Positions 7,764 to 17,039 of a stretch of 64,000 nucleotides of DNA are shown one piece after another (positions within the stretch are counted from its first letter, which is position 1; every line of letters starts with the position of its first letter). Location of the stretch: the NCBI GenBank assembly GCA_963752695.1, contig CAVVZB010000001.1, positions 930,001 through 994,000 of the forward strand. The letters are read 5' to 3'. This stretch comes from Bog-113 sp963752695 (GTDB lineage Bacteria > Acidobacteriota > Terriglobia > Bryobacterales > Bryobacteraceae). The position numbers and the translations under genes are program-made. The notes beneath the pieces are model-generated. The model was not told the origin of the DNA, ran no database searches, and saw only the letters and a list, made by a program, of their open reading frames with translations.

Positions 7764-9965
7764 TTAGTTATCAGTAAAGCCGCTGGGCATTCCGGCCCCA
7801 TTGAGAAATGTTTCGAGTCCAGGCGAGGCGACGTCGGCGCAGGTCGTCTCGATGCATGTTCCACGCCGATGAGAAATCGCAAAGGTTAACTCCATTGTAA
7901 CCCCAATTTCTGCACTTTCGACGCGATGCAGATTACAAATTTCACCCACGCGTGCCGCATTTCCGGTACTAATCACAATGCGCGACGGCCCTTCATGGAA
8001 CAGCAGGAACGCCGTTTCCATACCACTATCCAGATCGGCGTTTATCCCTAAATCCGCAGTGCAACATTCCGCCAGAGTCACCGCTAAGCCTCCGTCACTC
8101 ACGTCGTGCGCCGACTCCGCCAAACCTTCTCTGTGGATGTCTCGCATCGCGTTATGGACTCGTTTTTCATAGTCCATGTCGAGCGCTGGTGGCTTGCCCC
8201 AGAGCTGCTTCACGATTGTCTTGGCAAATTGCGTCGACCCGAATTGTTCCGCATCTGCGTTCCCGTAACCGCCCAGCAATACGACCGCGCGGCCCGAACT
8301 CTGAAATTTTACCGGTGCCGGTTGTGCAGTTTTGAGCAGCCCGACAATTCCAATGACCGGTGTCGGATAGATCGCTTCACCCAGCGTTTCGTTGTACAGA
8401 CTCACGTTTCCGCCGGTGATTGGCGTTTCAAAGAAGCTGCACGCTTCCGCCATGCCTTCGATGGCTTCGACCAGTTGCCCCATGATCTCCGGCCGCTCCG
8501 GATTGCCGAAATTCAGGTTGTTCGTGGCTGCAACCGGAATGGCTCCAGCCGTCGCCAGATTGCGGCACGCTTCGGCCACGTTCAATCGCGCGCCGTCCCG
8601 CGGCGAAAGATAGCAATAGCGGCCGTTCCCGTCCAGCGACATAGCGATCGATTGGCCGGTTTCCTTCACTCGCACAATCGCGCAATCCGAGCCCGGGCCC
8701 GCGATGGTGTTCGTCCGAACCGTGTAATCGTACTGCTCCCAGATCCAGCGCTTGGAGCACAAGTCCGGCGAGGCAAGCAGCGCCTTCAAGTCGGCGGTGA
8801 AATCGCGATTGGCGTAATCAAAATCGGGTGCAGTCAGCTTCGCGGTCCGATAGGGTGCCGTGTGGGGGCGGTCATAACGCGGCGCTTCCTCCGCGATCGC
8901 ATGATTGGGGATCTCCGCCACCACGCCGCCTTTGTGCCGCACGCGCAACAAACCATCGTCAGTCACAGTCCCGATAGTCACGGCATCCAGACCCCACTTC
9001 CGAAATACGCGAAAAACTTCTTCTTCCCGCCCCTTGTGAGTCACCAGCAACATGCGTTCCTGTGACTCGGAAAGCATCATCTCGTAGGCGGTCATTCCAG
9101 TCTCGCGTTGCGGTACCAGATCCAGGTCGATTTCAATCCCCACGCCGCCCCGGCTTCCCATCTCGCAGGAAGACGAGGTCAGCCCCGCCGCGCCCATGTC
9201 CTGGATGCCGACAATCGCGCCGGTCTGCATAGCTTCCAGGCACGCCTCCAACAGCAGCTTCTCGAGAAACGGATCGCCCACCTGCACGTTCGGCCGCTTC
9301 TGTTTCGATTCCTCGGTGAACTCCGCGCTCGCCATTGAAGCGCCGTGAATGCCGTCGCGGCCGGTCTTGGCGCCCACGTAAATCACCGGATTTCCGATTC
9401 CCGACGCACTCGCGTAAAGAATTTCTTCCTCCCGGCAGATTCCGAGTGCGAACACGTTCACTAGCGGATTGCCGTCGTAGCAAGCCTCAAAAACACACTC
9501 GCCTCCCACGGTAGGAACCCCGAAGCAATTGCCATAATGCGCAATTCCAGAAACAACGCCCTCCAAAATACGCCGATTCCGCGCTCCATTTGCACCATTG
9601 TTGGGCAGACCAAAGCGGAGCGAGTCCATTACTGCGATCGGACGCGCTCCCATCGTGAATATGTCCCGCAGAATGCCGCCCACTCCAGTCGCCGCGCCTT
9701 GAAACGGCTCGATGTAACTGGGGTGGTTATGAGACTCGATCTTAAAGGCAGCTACCCAGCCATCCACCAGCCGAATGATCCCCGCATTTTCGCCGGGTCC
9801 CTGCAGCACGTATTTGCCTGTAGTGGGTAACTTCTTGAGATGAATGCGTGAGCTTTTGTAGGAGCAGTGTTCGCTCCACATCACGGTGAAAATACCTTCT
9901 TCGGTGTGCGACGGTTCGCGCTTCAGAATCGCCTTGACGCGTTCGAGTTCCTCAGACGTCAACAT
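7764..9965 (-). CDS. purL: Phosphoribosylformylglycinamidine synthase subunit PurL
   Basis: A 733-residue small-type PurL, which uses ATP and ammonia to convert FGAR to FGAM in purine synthesis. Typical features include the N-terminal FTVMWSEHCSYKSSR, the ATP-binding region VSLDGNGRYCYLS-like segment, and GGNVSLYNET. Small PurL needs PurQ for ammonia and PurS as a third subunit. The start codon overlaps the purQ stop (TGATG), indicating translational coupling. The last ~40 residues, after the fold's usual end, are poorly conserved in character (rich in Cys, Thr and Gly) and may be a lineage-specific tail. Confidence 0.96.
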   Translation of the reverse strand: MLTSEELERVKAILKREPSHTEEGIFTVMWSEHCSYKSSRIHLKKLPTTGKYVLQGPGENAGIIRLVDGWVAAFKIESHNHPSYIEPFQGAATGVGGILRDIFTMGARPIAVMDSLRFGLPNNGANGARNRRILEGVVSGIAHYGNCFGVPTVGGECVFEACYDGNPLVNVFALGICREEEILYASASGIGNPVIYVGAKTGRDGIHGASMASAEFTEESKQKRPNVQVGDPFLEKLLLEACLEAMQTGAIVGIQDMGAAGLTSSSCEMGSRGGVGIEIDLDLVPQRETGMTAYEMMLSESQERMLLVTHKGREEEVFRVFRKWGLDAVTIGTVTDDGLLRVRHKGGVVAEIPNHAIAEEAPRYDRPHTAPYRTAKLTAPDFDYANRDFTADLKALLASPDLCSKRWIWEQYDYTVRTNTIAGPGSDCAIVRVKETGQSIAMSLDGNGRYCYLSPRDGARLNVAEACRNLATAGAIPVAATNNLNFGNPERPEIMGQLVEAIEGMAEACSFFETPITGGNVSLYNETLGEAIYPTPVIGIVGLLKTAQPAPVKFQSSGRAVVLLGGYGNADAEQFGSTQFAKTIVKQLWGKPPALDMDYEKRVHNAMRDIHREGLAESAHDVSDGGLAVTLAECCTADLGINADLDSGMETAFLLFHEGPSRIVISTGNAARVGEICNLHRVESAEIGVTMELTFAISHRRGTCIETTCADVASPGLETFLNGAGMPSGFTDN

Positions 9966-10642
9966 CAGGCGGCAGGCACCTGAGCGAGCGACTCAACCAT
10001 CGACTCTAGAATGCCCCGGCCATCCACCGAGCCCATCAACGGATCGCACGCGCGTTCCGGATGCGGCATCATGCCGAGCACATTTCGGCCTTCATTAAGA
10101 ACTCCGGCAATCCCGCGCAATGACCCGTTTGGATTGTCCAGATAGCGGAACGCCACGCGATGCTCCGCCTCCAAGGCATCCAGCGTGTGCTCGTCCGCAT
10201 AATAGCGGCCTTCGCCGTGAGCTACCGGAATCCGCAACACCTGGCCAGCCGTTAACAAGTTGGTGAACGGCGAGCCGGCCGTCTCCACGCGCAACCTCAC
10301 GTCCTTGCAAACGAATTTCAGGTCTTGATTGCGCATCAGAGCGCCAGGCAGCAGCCCGCACTCCACCAGGATCTGAAATCCGTTGCAGATTCCTAGAACC
10401 GGCCCGCCTTCCGCGGCAAACCGCTTGACCGCGTCCATGACGGGTGAAAATCGCGCAATCGCCCCGCAGCGTAGATAGTCTCCGTAAGAGAATCCACCCG
10501 GGAGCACAATCGCGTCGGAGCCTCCCAGGGACTTGGCATCGTGCCAAAGGTATTCTGCCGTAGCGCCCAGATTCCGATTGAGGGCGTACCACGCGTCATG
10601 GTCGCAATTGCTGCCGGGAAAAACGACGACGCCAATTTTCAT
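9965..10642 (-). CDS. purQ: Phosphoribosylformylglycinamidine synthase glutaminase subunit
   Basis: A 225-residue class I glutamine amidotransferase that supplies ammonia to PurL. The nucleophile is C86 in GICNGFQ, and the His-Glu pair is H194 and E196 in MMPHPERA. The N-terminus KIGVVVFPGSNCDHD is characteristic of the separate PurQ subunit. It is the first gene of the purQ-purL-purF run. No purS gene lies between it and the divergent gene upstream. Confidence 0.96.
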   Translation of the reverse strand: MKIGVVVFPGSNCDHDAWYALNRNLGATAEYLWHDAKSLGGSDAIVLPGGFSYGDYLRCGAIARFSPVMDAVKRFAAEGGPVLGICNGFQILVECGLLPGALMRNQDLKFVCKDVRLRVETAGSPFTNLLTAGQVLRIPVAHGEGRYYADEHTLDALEAEHRVAFRYLDNPNGSLRGIAGVLNEGRNVLGMMPHPERACDPLMGSVDGRGILESMVESLAQVPAA

Positions 10643-10747
10643 GGGTGACCTTTATGGATAACCTTATTGAAACACGCCAAGAGTGCTGTCCCGGCGCGAC
10701 TGCACCCCGTTTGCAACTTTCCGCCGCATATCCGAATCCAACGTCGC

Positions 10748-11641
10748 ATGCCCAGTACCAGTGGCTTCCATCACATCACCGCCATTGCCAGCGATCCGTC
10801 GCAGAACTTGCACTTTTATAAACGCGTGCTCGGCTTGCGTCTGATTAAGATCACGGTCAACTTTGACGATCCCGGCTCCTACCACCTTTATTACGGCAGC
10901 AGCAACGGCGCGCCGGGCAGCATTCTGACGTTCTTCCCCTGGGTAAGTTCGGCCCACGGCAGTCGATCCACGGGCGAGACCAGCACGGTCGCGCTCGCTA
11001 TTCCCGAAGGCGCGCTTAGCTTCTGGAAGACGCGCCTTCAGGCCGAAAGAATACGTTTCGAGACCGGCCTGAACTCGATCACCTTTGCTGATCCGGACGG
11101 CTTACAGCTGGAACTGGTTGAAGCCGCCAAGCTCGATCCTGCATTGCGCTGGAATGAAGGGCCGGTCAGCCCGGCTCACGCCGTCCACGGAATCCACCAT
11201 ATCGCGCTAGAGATCTACGCCCCGGACGTCGCTGCGACGCAGAGCGTTCTCAAGCAACACTTGGGCATTGAAGCCGGAACTCTGGTCACCGTAGATAGTG
11301 CGCCGGCGCGGAAGCGTGGCCGTATGGGACCCGGCATTGTTCACCACATTGCATGGCGCGCATCGAATGACGCCGAACAGGCAGCTTGGCAGCTTGCTCT
11401 GTCCGGCGGAGGTCTTCACGTCACGCCGGTGCAAGACCGCCAATACTTCCATTCGATTTATTTCCGCGAACCCGGAGGCGTTCTCTACGAAATCGCCACG
11501 GACAATCCCGGATTTCTCACCGATGAATCACTTGAGGAACTCGGCACGCGGTTGCAACTCCCACCCTGGCTCGAATCCGAGCGCACCGCAATTGAAGCCG
11601 CATTACCCGCGCTTACGGAGACGTTCTCGTGTCAAGCCTGA
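10748..11641 (+). CDS. Glyoxalase-fold ring-cleaving dioxygenase, MhqO-like
   Basis: About 297 residues with two vicinal-oxygen-chelate halves. Candidate metal ligands are H8 or H9 in GFHHITAIA, the histidine in GIHHIALEI and the glutamate in GVLYEIATDNPGF. The ATG at 10748 is chosen because the fold begins directly after it; a TTG upstream would add residues unlike the family. The overall pattern, including VNFDDPGSYHLYYG and REPGGVLYEIATD, matches MhqO-type hydroquinone-specific dioxygenases. It overlaps the next gene, an MhqD-like hydrolase, by 13 bases, the same partnership seen in the Bacillus quinone-response regulon. The substrate is inferred, not shown. Confidence 0.85.
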   Translation: MPSTSGFHHITAIASDPSQNLHFYKRVLGLRLIKITVNFDDPGSYHLYYGSSNGAPGSILTFFPWVSSAHGSRSTGETSTVALAIPEGALSFWKTRLQAERIRFETGLNSITFADPDGLQLELVEAAKLDPALRWNEGPVSPAHAVHGIHHIALEIYAPDVAATQSVLKQHLGIEAGTLVTVDSAPARKRGRMGPGIVHHIAWRASNDAEQAAWQLALSGGGLHVTPVQDRQYFHSIYFREPGGVLYEIATDNPGFLTDESLEELGTRLQLPPWLESERTAIEAALPALTETFSCQA

Positions 11642-12252
11642 ACTTCATTCATCGATGGGAAGACGGCCCTGCCAGCGCGCCCGTTTTGCTGCTCTTGCAC
11701 GGCACGGGAGGCGATGAGGACGACCTGCTCCCGCTCGGTCGCCAGCTTGTTCCCGGAGCGCGTCTCCTTAGCCCCCGCGGAAAGGTGCTGGAGCAGGGTC
11801 TGCCACGCTTCTTTCGCAGGTTGGCGCTCGGAGTTTTCGATGAAGAAGATGTGAGACTGCGTGCCCACGAATTGGCCGATTTCGTGGTCGCCGCCGCGGC
11901 CGAGTATGGCTTCGCGCTGAATCAAGTCACAGCGCTCGGCTATTCGAATGGCGCCAACATAGCAGCGGCTCTGCTCCTATTAAGGCCGGAAGCGCTGGCC
12001 AATGCCATGCTTTTGCGCGCGACTATGCCGCTTCGTCCGCGCGTGGTCCCCGACCTAACCGGCAAGTCCGTCTTACTGTCAGAAGCTCACGTCGATCCCT
12101 ACGTTCCGCGCCACCACGCCCTGGAACTCGAATCTACTTTCCGTCAAGCGGGCGCCCAAGTGGAGACCCTCTGGATCGCCGAAACACATGCGCTCGAATC
12201 AGCCGAGATCCAGCCGATTCAGCGCTGGGCCAAGCGTTTTTTGGCGGATTGA
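11629..12252 (+). CDS. Alpha/beta hydrolase, MhqD-like carboxylesterase
   Basis: A 207-residue serine hydrolase with a complete triad: S106 in LGYSNGAN, D156 in EAHVDPYVP and H187 in AETHALE. The oxyanion-side motif LLLHGTGGDE is near residue 21. Family members related to MhqD and YpfH-type esterases act on small esters and are induced by quinones in Bacillus. It starts with GTG inside the end of the dioxygenase gene, so the two are translationally coupled. No signal peptide is seen, so it is likely cytoplasmic. Confidence 0.85.
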   Translation: MSSLNFIHRWEDGPASAPVLLLLHGTGGDEDDLLPLGRQLVPGARLLSPRGKVLEQGLPRFFRRLALGVFDEEDVRLRAHELADFVVAAAAEYGFALNQVTALGYSNGANIAAALLLLRPEALANAMLLRATMPLRPRVVPDLTGKSVLLSEAHVDPYVPRHHALELESTFRQAGAQVETLWIAETHALESAEIQPIQRWAKRFLAD

Positions 12253-12253
12253 A

Positions 12254-13381
12254 CTAACGAAGCGATTCCTGTAGGGCCGGGTAGTCCGTATAGCCCTTTT
12301 CGGTTCCGCCATAGAATGTTTTCCGATCGTAGGAATTCAGCTCGCTATTTTGCGCGAAGCGCTCCGGTAGATCGGGATTCGAAATGAACAACCGGCCAAA
12401 CGCTACGGCGTCGGCCAAGCCGTCGGCAATCTCCTGCTCGGCACTCTGGGCGTCATAGCCCCCAGCTGAAATCAGCACCCCGGAGAACGCGTCGCGGAAC
12501 GCAGCCGCAGCTGCTGGAGCGTCGTGGTTGAGCTTCGCATCCGCGCCGGCATTGCCCGCCCGCGGCTCAATAATGTGAACGTAACCGATATCGCGAGCTG
12601 ACAGCTGCTCAAGCACATAGGTGAATAGCGCGATTGGATCGGAATCTCCCATGTCTCCGAATTTACCGAATGGCGAGAGCCGCACGCCCACCCGGTGCCG
12701 TCCCCATACGCCAACCGCCGCATCCACCACTTCAAGCAGTAGGCGGGCGCGGTTTTCGACTGATCCGCCGTAAGCGTCGGTCCGGTGATTGGTCCTGTCT
12801 TCAAGAAATTGATCCAGCAGATAGCCGTTCGCGCTGTGTACTTCAACCCCATCGAAACCCGCGGCCTTCGCATTCTCCGCGCCTCGACGGTAATCATCCA
12901 CAATGCCGGGCAACTCCGCCGTTTCCAGAGCACGAGGAGTCTCGTACCGGACTTGTTGGAAGTCCGCGCGGAACGTTTTGCTTCCATCACTCGGAGCGAT
13001 AGCTGAAGGGGCCACCGGCAATCCCACCTCGGGGTGCAACGAGCTATGCGAGACGCGTCCTACATGCCAGAGCTGCAGGAAAATAAACCCGCCTTTCTTA
13101 TGGACGGCATCGGTCGTGAGCTTCCAGCCCTCGACCTGTGCGGCGGAGTAGATCCCGGGAGCCGCCGGATATCCTTTCCCCTGAAGCGAAATCTGCGTCG
13201 CTTCGCTGATAAGCAAGCCACCCGCCGAAGCGCGCTGGCCATAGTAATTTGCGTTCAAAGGATTGGGAACGTCGCCCGGCTGTGTGGAGCGCATGCGCGT
13301 CAAGGGCGCCAGCACCACGCGATGCTGCAGCCGCAGATCACCGAGTTGCAGGGGGGATAAAAGATGTGGATAGTGGTTCAC
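12254..13381 (-). CDS. Old Yellow Enzyme family ene-reductase
   Basis: About 375 residues of the FMN-dependent NADH:flavin oxidoreductase family, closest in pattern to N-ethylmaleimide reductases. Signatures include VVLAPLTRMRS, LQLWHVGRVSH, EVHSANGYLLDQF with the substrate-binding H and N, and DAYGGSVENR. These enzymes reduce activated C=C bonds in quinones, enals and nitro compounds. A GTG at 13381 is preferred as the start because the fold begins just after it (NHYPHLLSPLQLGDL); an ATG at 13447 would overlap the upstream gene by 110 bases. It appears to be the last gene of LysR-acyltransferase-ene-reductase and converges on the MhqD-like gene. Confidence 0.88.
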   Translation of the reverse strand: MNHYPHLLSPLQLGDLRLQHRVVLAPLTRMRSTQPGDVPNPLNANYYGQRASAGGLLISEATQISLQGKGYPAAPGIYSAAQVEGWKLTTDAVHKKGGFIFLQLWHVGRVSHSSLHPEVGLPVAPSAIAPSDGSKTFRADFQQVRYETPRALETAELPGIVDDYRRGAENAKAAGFDGVEVHSANGYLLDQFLEDRTNHRTDAYGGSVENRARLLLEVVDAAVGVWGRHRVGVRLSPFGKFGDMGDSDPIALFTYVLEQLSARDIGYVHIIEPRAGNAGADAKLNHDAPAAAAAFRDAFSGVLISAGGYDAQSAEQEIADGLADAVAFGRLFISNPDLPERFAQNSELNSYDRKTFYGGTEKGYTDYPALQESLR

Positions 13382-14633
13382 TCCCAATAGATGAAGCCCG
13401 CGAGGGCGGCGACGCAGGATGATTGTCCGGCGGGGGTGCGCTTCCACGCAATTTCCGGTTGAGCGGTTCGCTAAAGTAATGGGCCGCCAACGCGCCCACA
13501 GGAGCCGTCACTACAAGGATTCCAACGACCCACGCCAGCGGCGGTCCGACGCGCGTCGCGACATACAGCGCGGTTCCCCACACCACGACAAACTCGTGCG
13601 TCAGATACACCTCGTAACTGTGCCGTCCGAACCAGCGAAGCGGTGCCGTCCACCGCGTGCCTATGGCATTCCTCCGCACACTCGAGAACATGATCAGGCA
13701 AGTGCCAAGCGCCAGAATCGTGCTATCCAGACCTGTCCGGCCCACCCACCGAAGTACCGTCCAATGCGGCCAGATCGCAATCAGCGCCAGCATAGCCGCG
13801 CCCGCGAACTGTAGTGCCAACAACGACCGGCGTGACAGCCAGGGGCTTCCACGCCGCTGTTCCCGGTCCGTAACCAGGGCGCACAAACAGCCGAGCGCAA
13901 TCCCGTCCATCCCGCCCAAATACGACTTTTCCTGTTGGATTCCTTCGCTATTCCAAATAGTCCGCGCGAAAGGGCCGCAGACCACCAAAATTAGCAATAG
14001 AGCGAGCAACATCACCCAGCCACGGCGAAGACGCAGCAGCACCACACACGTGATCGGAAAAAACAGGTAGAACATCTCCTCCACTGAAAGTGACCACAGC
14101 ACGTCCCAATTCGCCGGCAGATAACCGCGCATCGCCTCCAGCCAGTTCAGATGAAATGTCAGCGCCGCGAACAACGCTCGCGCCAGCGAGGCTTTCTCTG
14201 CAGCAATGTAGAAACCTCGTGCGTGGATCAGGTGCAGGAAGCTGAGCACGGCTAGCAGCAGCAGCAGTAAAGGCGCGATGCGCGCAAATCGAATGCGGTA
14301 GAAACCTCGAGGCGAGACACGCCGGAGCGAGCCCCAACGCCGGAGTGATGTCGTCGTAATCAGGAACCCGGAGATCGCAAAGAACACCGTAACGCCGTTG
14401 TTGCCATTCCAAAACAGCAGATGGTAAAGCCACCCCGGCATGCCAGCGTCAAGCCCGACTCCCGCCCCGCGTAGACGAATCGCGCTATGGAGCAGAATCA
14501 CGGCTACAATCGAAAACCCGCGCAGCACGTCGATGTCATCGAATCGCGGAGTAGCGGCTCGGGTATGCGGGGCGGCATCCATGTCCTTCGTAGTATCGCC
14601 AAACGATTTGACATCACGAAGCAAACTACTCAC
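13338..14633 (-). CDS. Acyltransferase family 3 membrane protein
   Basis: A 431-residue integral membrane protein of the OafA/YrhL type. The hallmark is near the N-terminus, IDVLRGFSIVAVILLHSAIR, with the Arg and His that the family uses for acyl transfer; about ten hydrophobic segments follow. Such enzymes O-acylate surface sugars, lipids or peptidoglycan. The start is a GTG that overlaps the stop of the LysR gene (GTGA); an ATG at 14582 is an alternative. Its 3' end overlaps the ene-reductase start. The proline-rich tail after the last membrane segment is odd. Confidence 0.85.
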   Translation of the reverse strand: MSSLLRDVKSFGDTTKDMDAAPHTRAATPRFDDIDVLRGFSIVAVILLHSAIRLRGAGVGLDAGMPGWLYHLLFWNGNNGVTVFFAISGFLITTTSLRRWGSLRRVSPRGFYRIRFARIAPLLLLLLAVLSFLHLIHARGFYIAAEKASLARALFAALTFHLNWLEAMRGYLPANWDVLWSLSVEEMFYLFFPITCVVLLRLRRGWVMLLALLLILVVCGPFARTIWNSEGIQQEKSYLGGMDGIALGCLCALVTDREQRRGSPWLSRRSLLALQFAGAAMLALIAIWPHWTVLRWVGRTGLDSTILALGTCLIMFSSVRRNAIGTRWTAPLRWFGRHSYEVYLTHEFVVVWGTALYVATRVGPPLAWVVGILVVTAPVGALAAHYFSEPLNRKLRGSAPPPDNHPASPPSRASSIGSEPLSTSFIPPATR

Positions 14634-15541
14634 GCGGGAAGCTGCGGAAATAGTCGCGAAGTCTTCTCTGCGGCAAAGTCTTTGAACGCCCGTACCGCGC
14701 GGGACAAGTGCCGGTTACCCATGTGCAACAGCCACAAATCGAATGTTCGGAACCGCCAATCTGGCATGACCTCCACAACCTCCCGCTTTCTCGAAATTCC
14801 GGGTAACACGACTGGCGGCAGCTCTCCGATGCCCACCCCTGCCACGATCGCGGGAGCTAGTCCCGCATAGTCATTGATCGAAAGATATGGCTCAAAAAAC
14901 AATGTTTCTTTTTCCGCGCCATTCACGTTCTCGAAGATCCACCGGTCTCTGGGCTTCCATCGCGCAAATGAAAGCAGCCGGTGTTGCAGCAAGTCCCGCG
15001 GATGCCGCACTGGCGTGGCTTTCTTTAGGTACGCGCGACTCGCCAGCAATTGATGACGATAACTGAGCAGCTTTCTCCCAACCAGCGTCGTGTCCTTGAG
15101 CGGACCCAAGCGAAAAATCAGATCGATCCCTTGTTCGATGTGATCCACGGCGCGCTCAGTCACCAGCACTCGTACCTGAACCGCTGGATACTTCAGCTGA
15201 AAGGCTTGGATCAGCGGCGCCAGCACGGAGTCTGAAATGCTCGGCGGCGCTGCCAGCCGCAATCGGCCCGCGACCGTGGAGCCATAATTCGACGCCACGT
15301 TTGCTACCGCGTCACTTAGGTACGCCCCTTGCTTGGCGTACTCCAGAATCGCCGATCCCGCATCGGTCAGCCGCAGCCTCCGCGTGGACCGCTCCAGCAA
15401 ACGAACTCCCAGTTGATTCTCCAACTCCGCAATGCGACGGCTCACGGTCGAGGTCGGCATTTTCAACTGCCGTGCCGCCTCGGAGAAGCTATTTGCATCC
15501 ACCACGCGCGCAAAGACAACCAGCGAGTTCAGATCCATCAT
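14630..15541 (-). CDS. LysR-family transcriptional regulator
   Basis: A 303-residue LysR regulator. The N-terminal winged helix-turn-helix is clear (SFSEAARQLKMPTSTVSRRI at about residues 18-37, followed by LGVRLLERSTRRLRLT). The C-terminal two-lobed effector domain extends from about residue 90. It is divergent from the SnoaL-like and quinone-oxidoreductase genes and heads the run with the acyltransferase and ene-reductase, so it probably controls one or both. The ligand cannot be read; a quinone or other electrophile would fit the neighbours. Confidence 0.9.
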   Translation of the reverse strand: MMDLNSLVVFARVVDANSFSEAARQLKMPTSTVSRRIAELENQLGVRLLERSTRRLRLTDAGSAILEYAKQGAYLSDAVANVASNYGSTVAGRLRLAAPPSISDSVLAPLIQAFQLKYPAVQVRVLVTERAVDHIEQGIDLIFRLGPLKDTTLVGRKLLSYRHQLLASRAYLKKATPVRHPRDLLQHRLLSFARWKPRDRWIFENVNGAEKETLFFEPYLSINDYAGLAPAIVAGVGIGELPPVVLPGISRKREVVEVMPDWRFRTFDLWLLHMGNRHLSRAVRAFKDFAAEKTSRLFPQLPA

Positions 15542-15640
15542 CTTGTAAATTATCCCAAAATTGGAACAGTCATTTGCGATTTATCCCACTACACACGAGT
15601 CTTGCAATCCGCTACCCTCACACTTGGAGAACAGAAAACG

Positions 15641-16039
15641 ATGAATCTCGACGAACAGACGATTGCCGCGGTGCTTCAATCCTATGAAGCCGCGCTCAAC
15701 GCCTCCAATACCGAAGCCGTGATGGGACTCTACGCGTCCGATGGAGTGTTCATGCCCCAACATTTTGCGTCCAGTGTCGGAGCAGCCGATGTCCGGCAGG
15801 CCTATGACGCTGTGTTTCAAGCAATTCGGCTAAGTGTTTCCTTTGCCATTCGGGAGATCCTTCAAACGTCGCCCGACTGGGCTTTTGCACGAACCAACTC
15901 CGCCGGGACTGTGTCCATCCACGCCACTGGCGAAACCAGCAAAGAAGCCAACCAGGAGTTATTCGTCTTTCAGAAGTTGGACGGCTTATGGAAAATTGCA
16001 CGCTACTGCTTTTCCACCACCAATCCGCCGCGCGCTTAA
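15641..16039 (+). CDS. SnoaL-like / NTF2-fold protein
   Basis: A 132-residue single-domain protein of the NTF2-like fold. The pattern is AALNASNTEAVMGLYASDG at the N-terminus, then a helix, then strands ending with LDGLWKIARYCFSTT. The family holds polyketide cyclases, isomerases and many small-molecule binders without known reaction. The ATG at 15641 has GGAG upstream and is divergent from the LysR gene across about 100 bases. It is 12 bases before the quinone oxidoreductase gene and probably in the same transcript. Confidence 0.8.
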   Translation: MNLDEQTIAAVLQSYEAALNASNTEAVMGLYASDGVFMPQHFASSVGAADVRQAYDAVFQAIRLSVSFAIREILQTSPDWAFARTNSAGTVSIHATGETSKEANQELFVFQKLDGLWKIARYCFSTTNPPRA

Positions 16040-16051
16040 GATCGGAACTCA

Positions 16052-17032
16052 ATGGCCAACATGAAAGCTATCGTGATTCACGAACCCGGTGGGCCTGAGG
16101 TCCTGAGATTGGAGGACCGTCCGATCCCCGCTCCAGAGACCGGGAAGGTACTCATCCGCGTCAAGGCTTTTGGTCTGAACCGCTCAGAAATGTTCACCCG
16201 TCAGGGTCACTCCCCCAACGTGAAATTCCCGCGCGTCCTCGGCATTGAGTGCGTGGGCATCGTTGAGCAAGCGCCTGGCGGCGAGTTCCAGCCCGGCCAA
16301 ATTGTTGCCAGCGCCATGGGTGGGCTCGGACGCGATTTCGACGGCGGCTATGCCCAGTACGCTTCCATCCCAGCCACGCAGGTACAGCCCATCGACACTC
16401 CGCTTGAATGGCCGGTTCTCGGCGCCATTCCGGAAATGCTTCAGACCGCTTGGGGCTCGCTGTTCCGCTCTCTTCGTCTCGCCGAAGGTGAAACGCTGCT
16501 CGTTCGCGGCGGCACCACTTCCGTAGGTCTAGCCGCAGCTGCTATCGCCAAACGCCATGGAGCGAAAGTCATCTCGACAACTCGTAATGCCGATCGCGTT
16601 GACATGCTGCGCTCCAGCGGTGCCGATGAGGTCCTCCTCGATTCAGGTAGCATCGCGGCCGCTCTCCGGAATGCTCACCCGCAAGGTGTACACAAGGTGC
16701 TTGAGCTCATCGGCACCACCACCCTCGAAGACTCTTTGCGCTGCGCTTGCGAGGGCGGAACCGTCTGTATGACCGGTATTGTCGGCAACAAATGGGCGTT
16801 CGATAACTTCGCGCCCATGCAAGCCATTCCCACTTCCGTCTGCCTGACCTCCTATGCTGGCGAGTCGAACGACTTCATGCGTACGCCGCTCCAGGAACTC
16901 GCCGGGCAAATCGCCGCCGGCTCGCTCAAGGTGCAAATCGGTAAGGTCTTCCACATGGAAGAGATCGTTGAAGCACACCGGGCCATGGAATCCAATACGG
17001 CCGGGGGCAAGATCGTCGTTCTCGCGGATTGA
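16052..17032 (+). CDS. Zinc-independent quinone oxidoreductase (MDR family)
   Basis: A 326-residue medium-chain dehydrogenase/reductase. It starts MKAIVIHEPGGPEVLRLEDR, has the substrate lobe LNRSEMFTRQG, and a nucleotide-binding motif LVRGGTTSVGLAAAAIA typical of NADPH-dependent quinone or enoyl reductases. The structural and catalytic zinc cysteines of alcohol dehydrogenases are absent. It probably reduces quinones or alpha,beta-unsaturated carbonyls, which fits the ene-reductase and dioxygenase close by. It is the second gene of a pair regulated from the LysR divergent promoter. Confidence 0.88.
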   Translation: MANMKAIVIHEPGGPEVLRLEDRPIPAPETGKVLIRVKAFGLNRSEMFTRQGHSPNVKFPRVLGIECVGIVEQAPGGEFQPGQIVASAMGGLGRDFDGGYAQYASIPATQVQPIDTPLEWPVLGAIPEMLQTAWGSLFRSLRLAEGETLLVRGGTTSVGLAAAAIAKRHGAKVISTTRNADRVDMLRSSGADEVLLDSGSIAAALRNAHPQGVHKVLELIGTTTLEDSLRCACEGGTVCMTGIVGNKWAFDNFAPMQAIPTSVCLTSYAGESNDFMRTPLQELAGQIAAGSLKVQIGKVFHMEEIVEAHRAMESNTAGGKIVVLAD

Positions 17033-17039
17033 CAGGCAA

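Noticed and set aside
8106..9065. 319-codon plus-strand frame over purL
   Set aside because: Antisense shadow of purL, rich in Arg and His, no family resemblance and no ribosome site.
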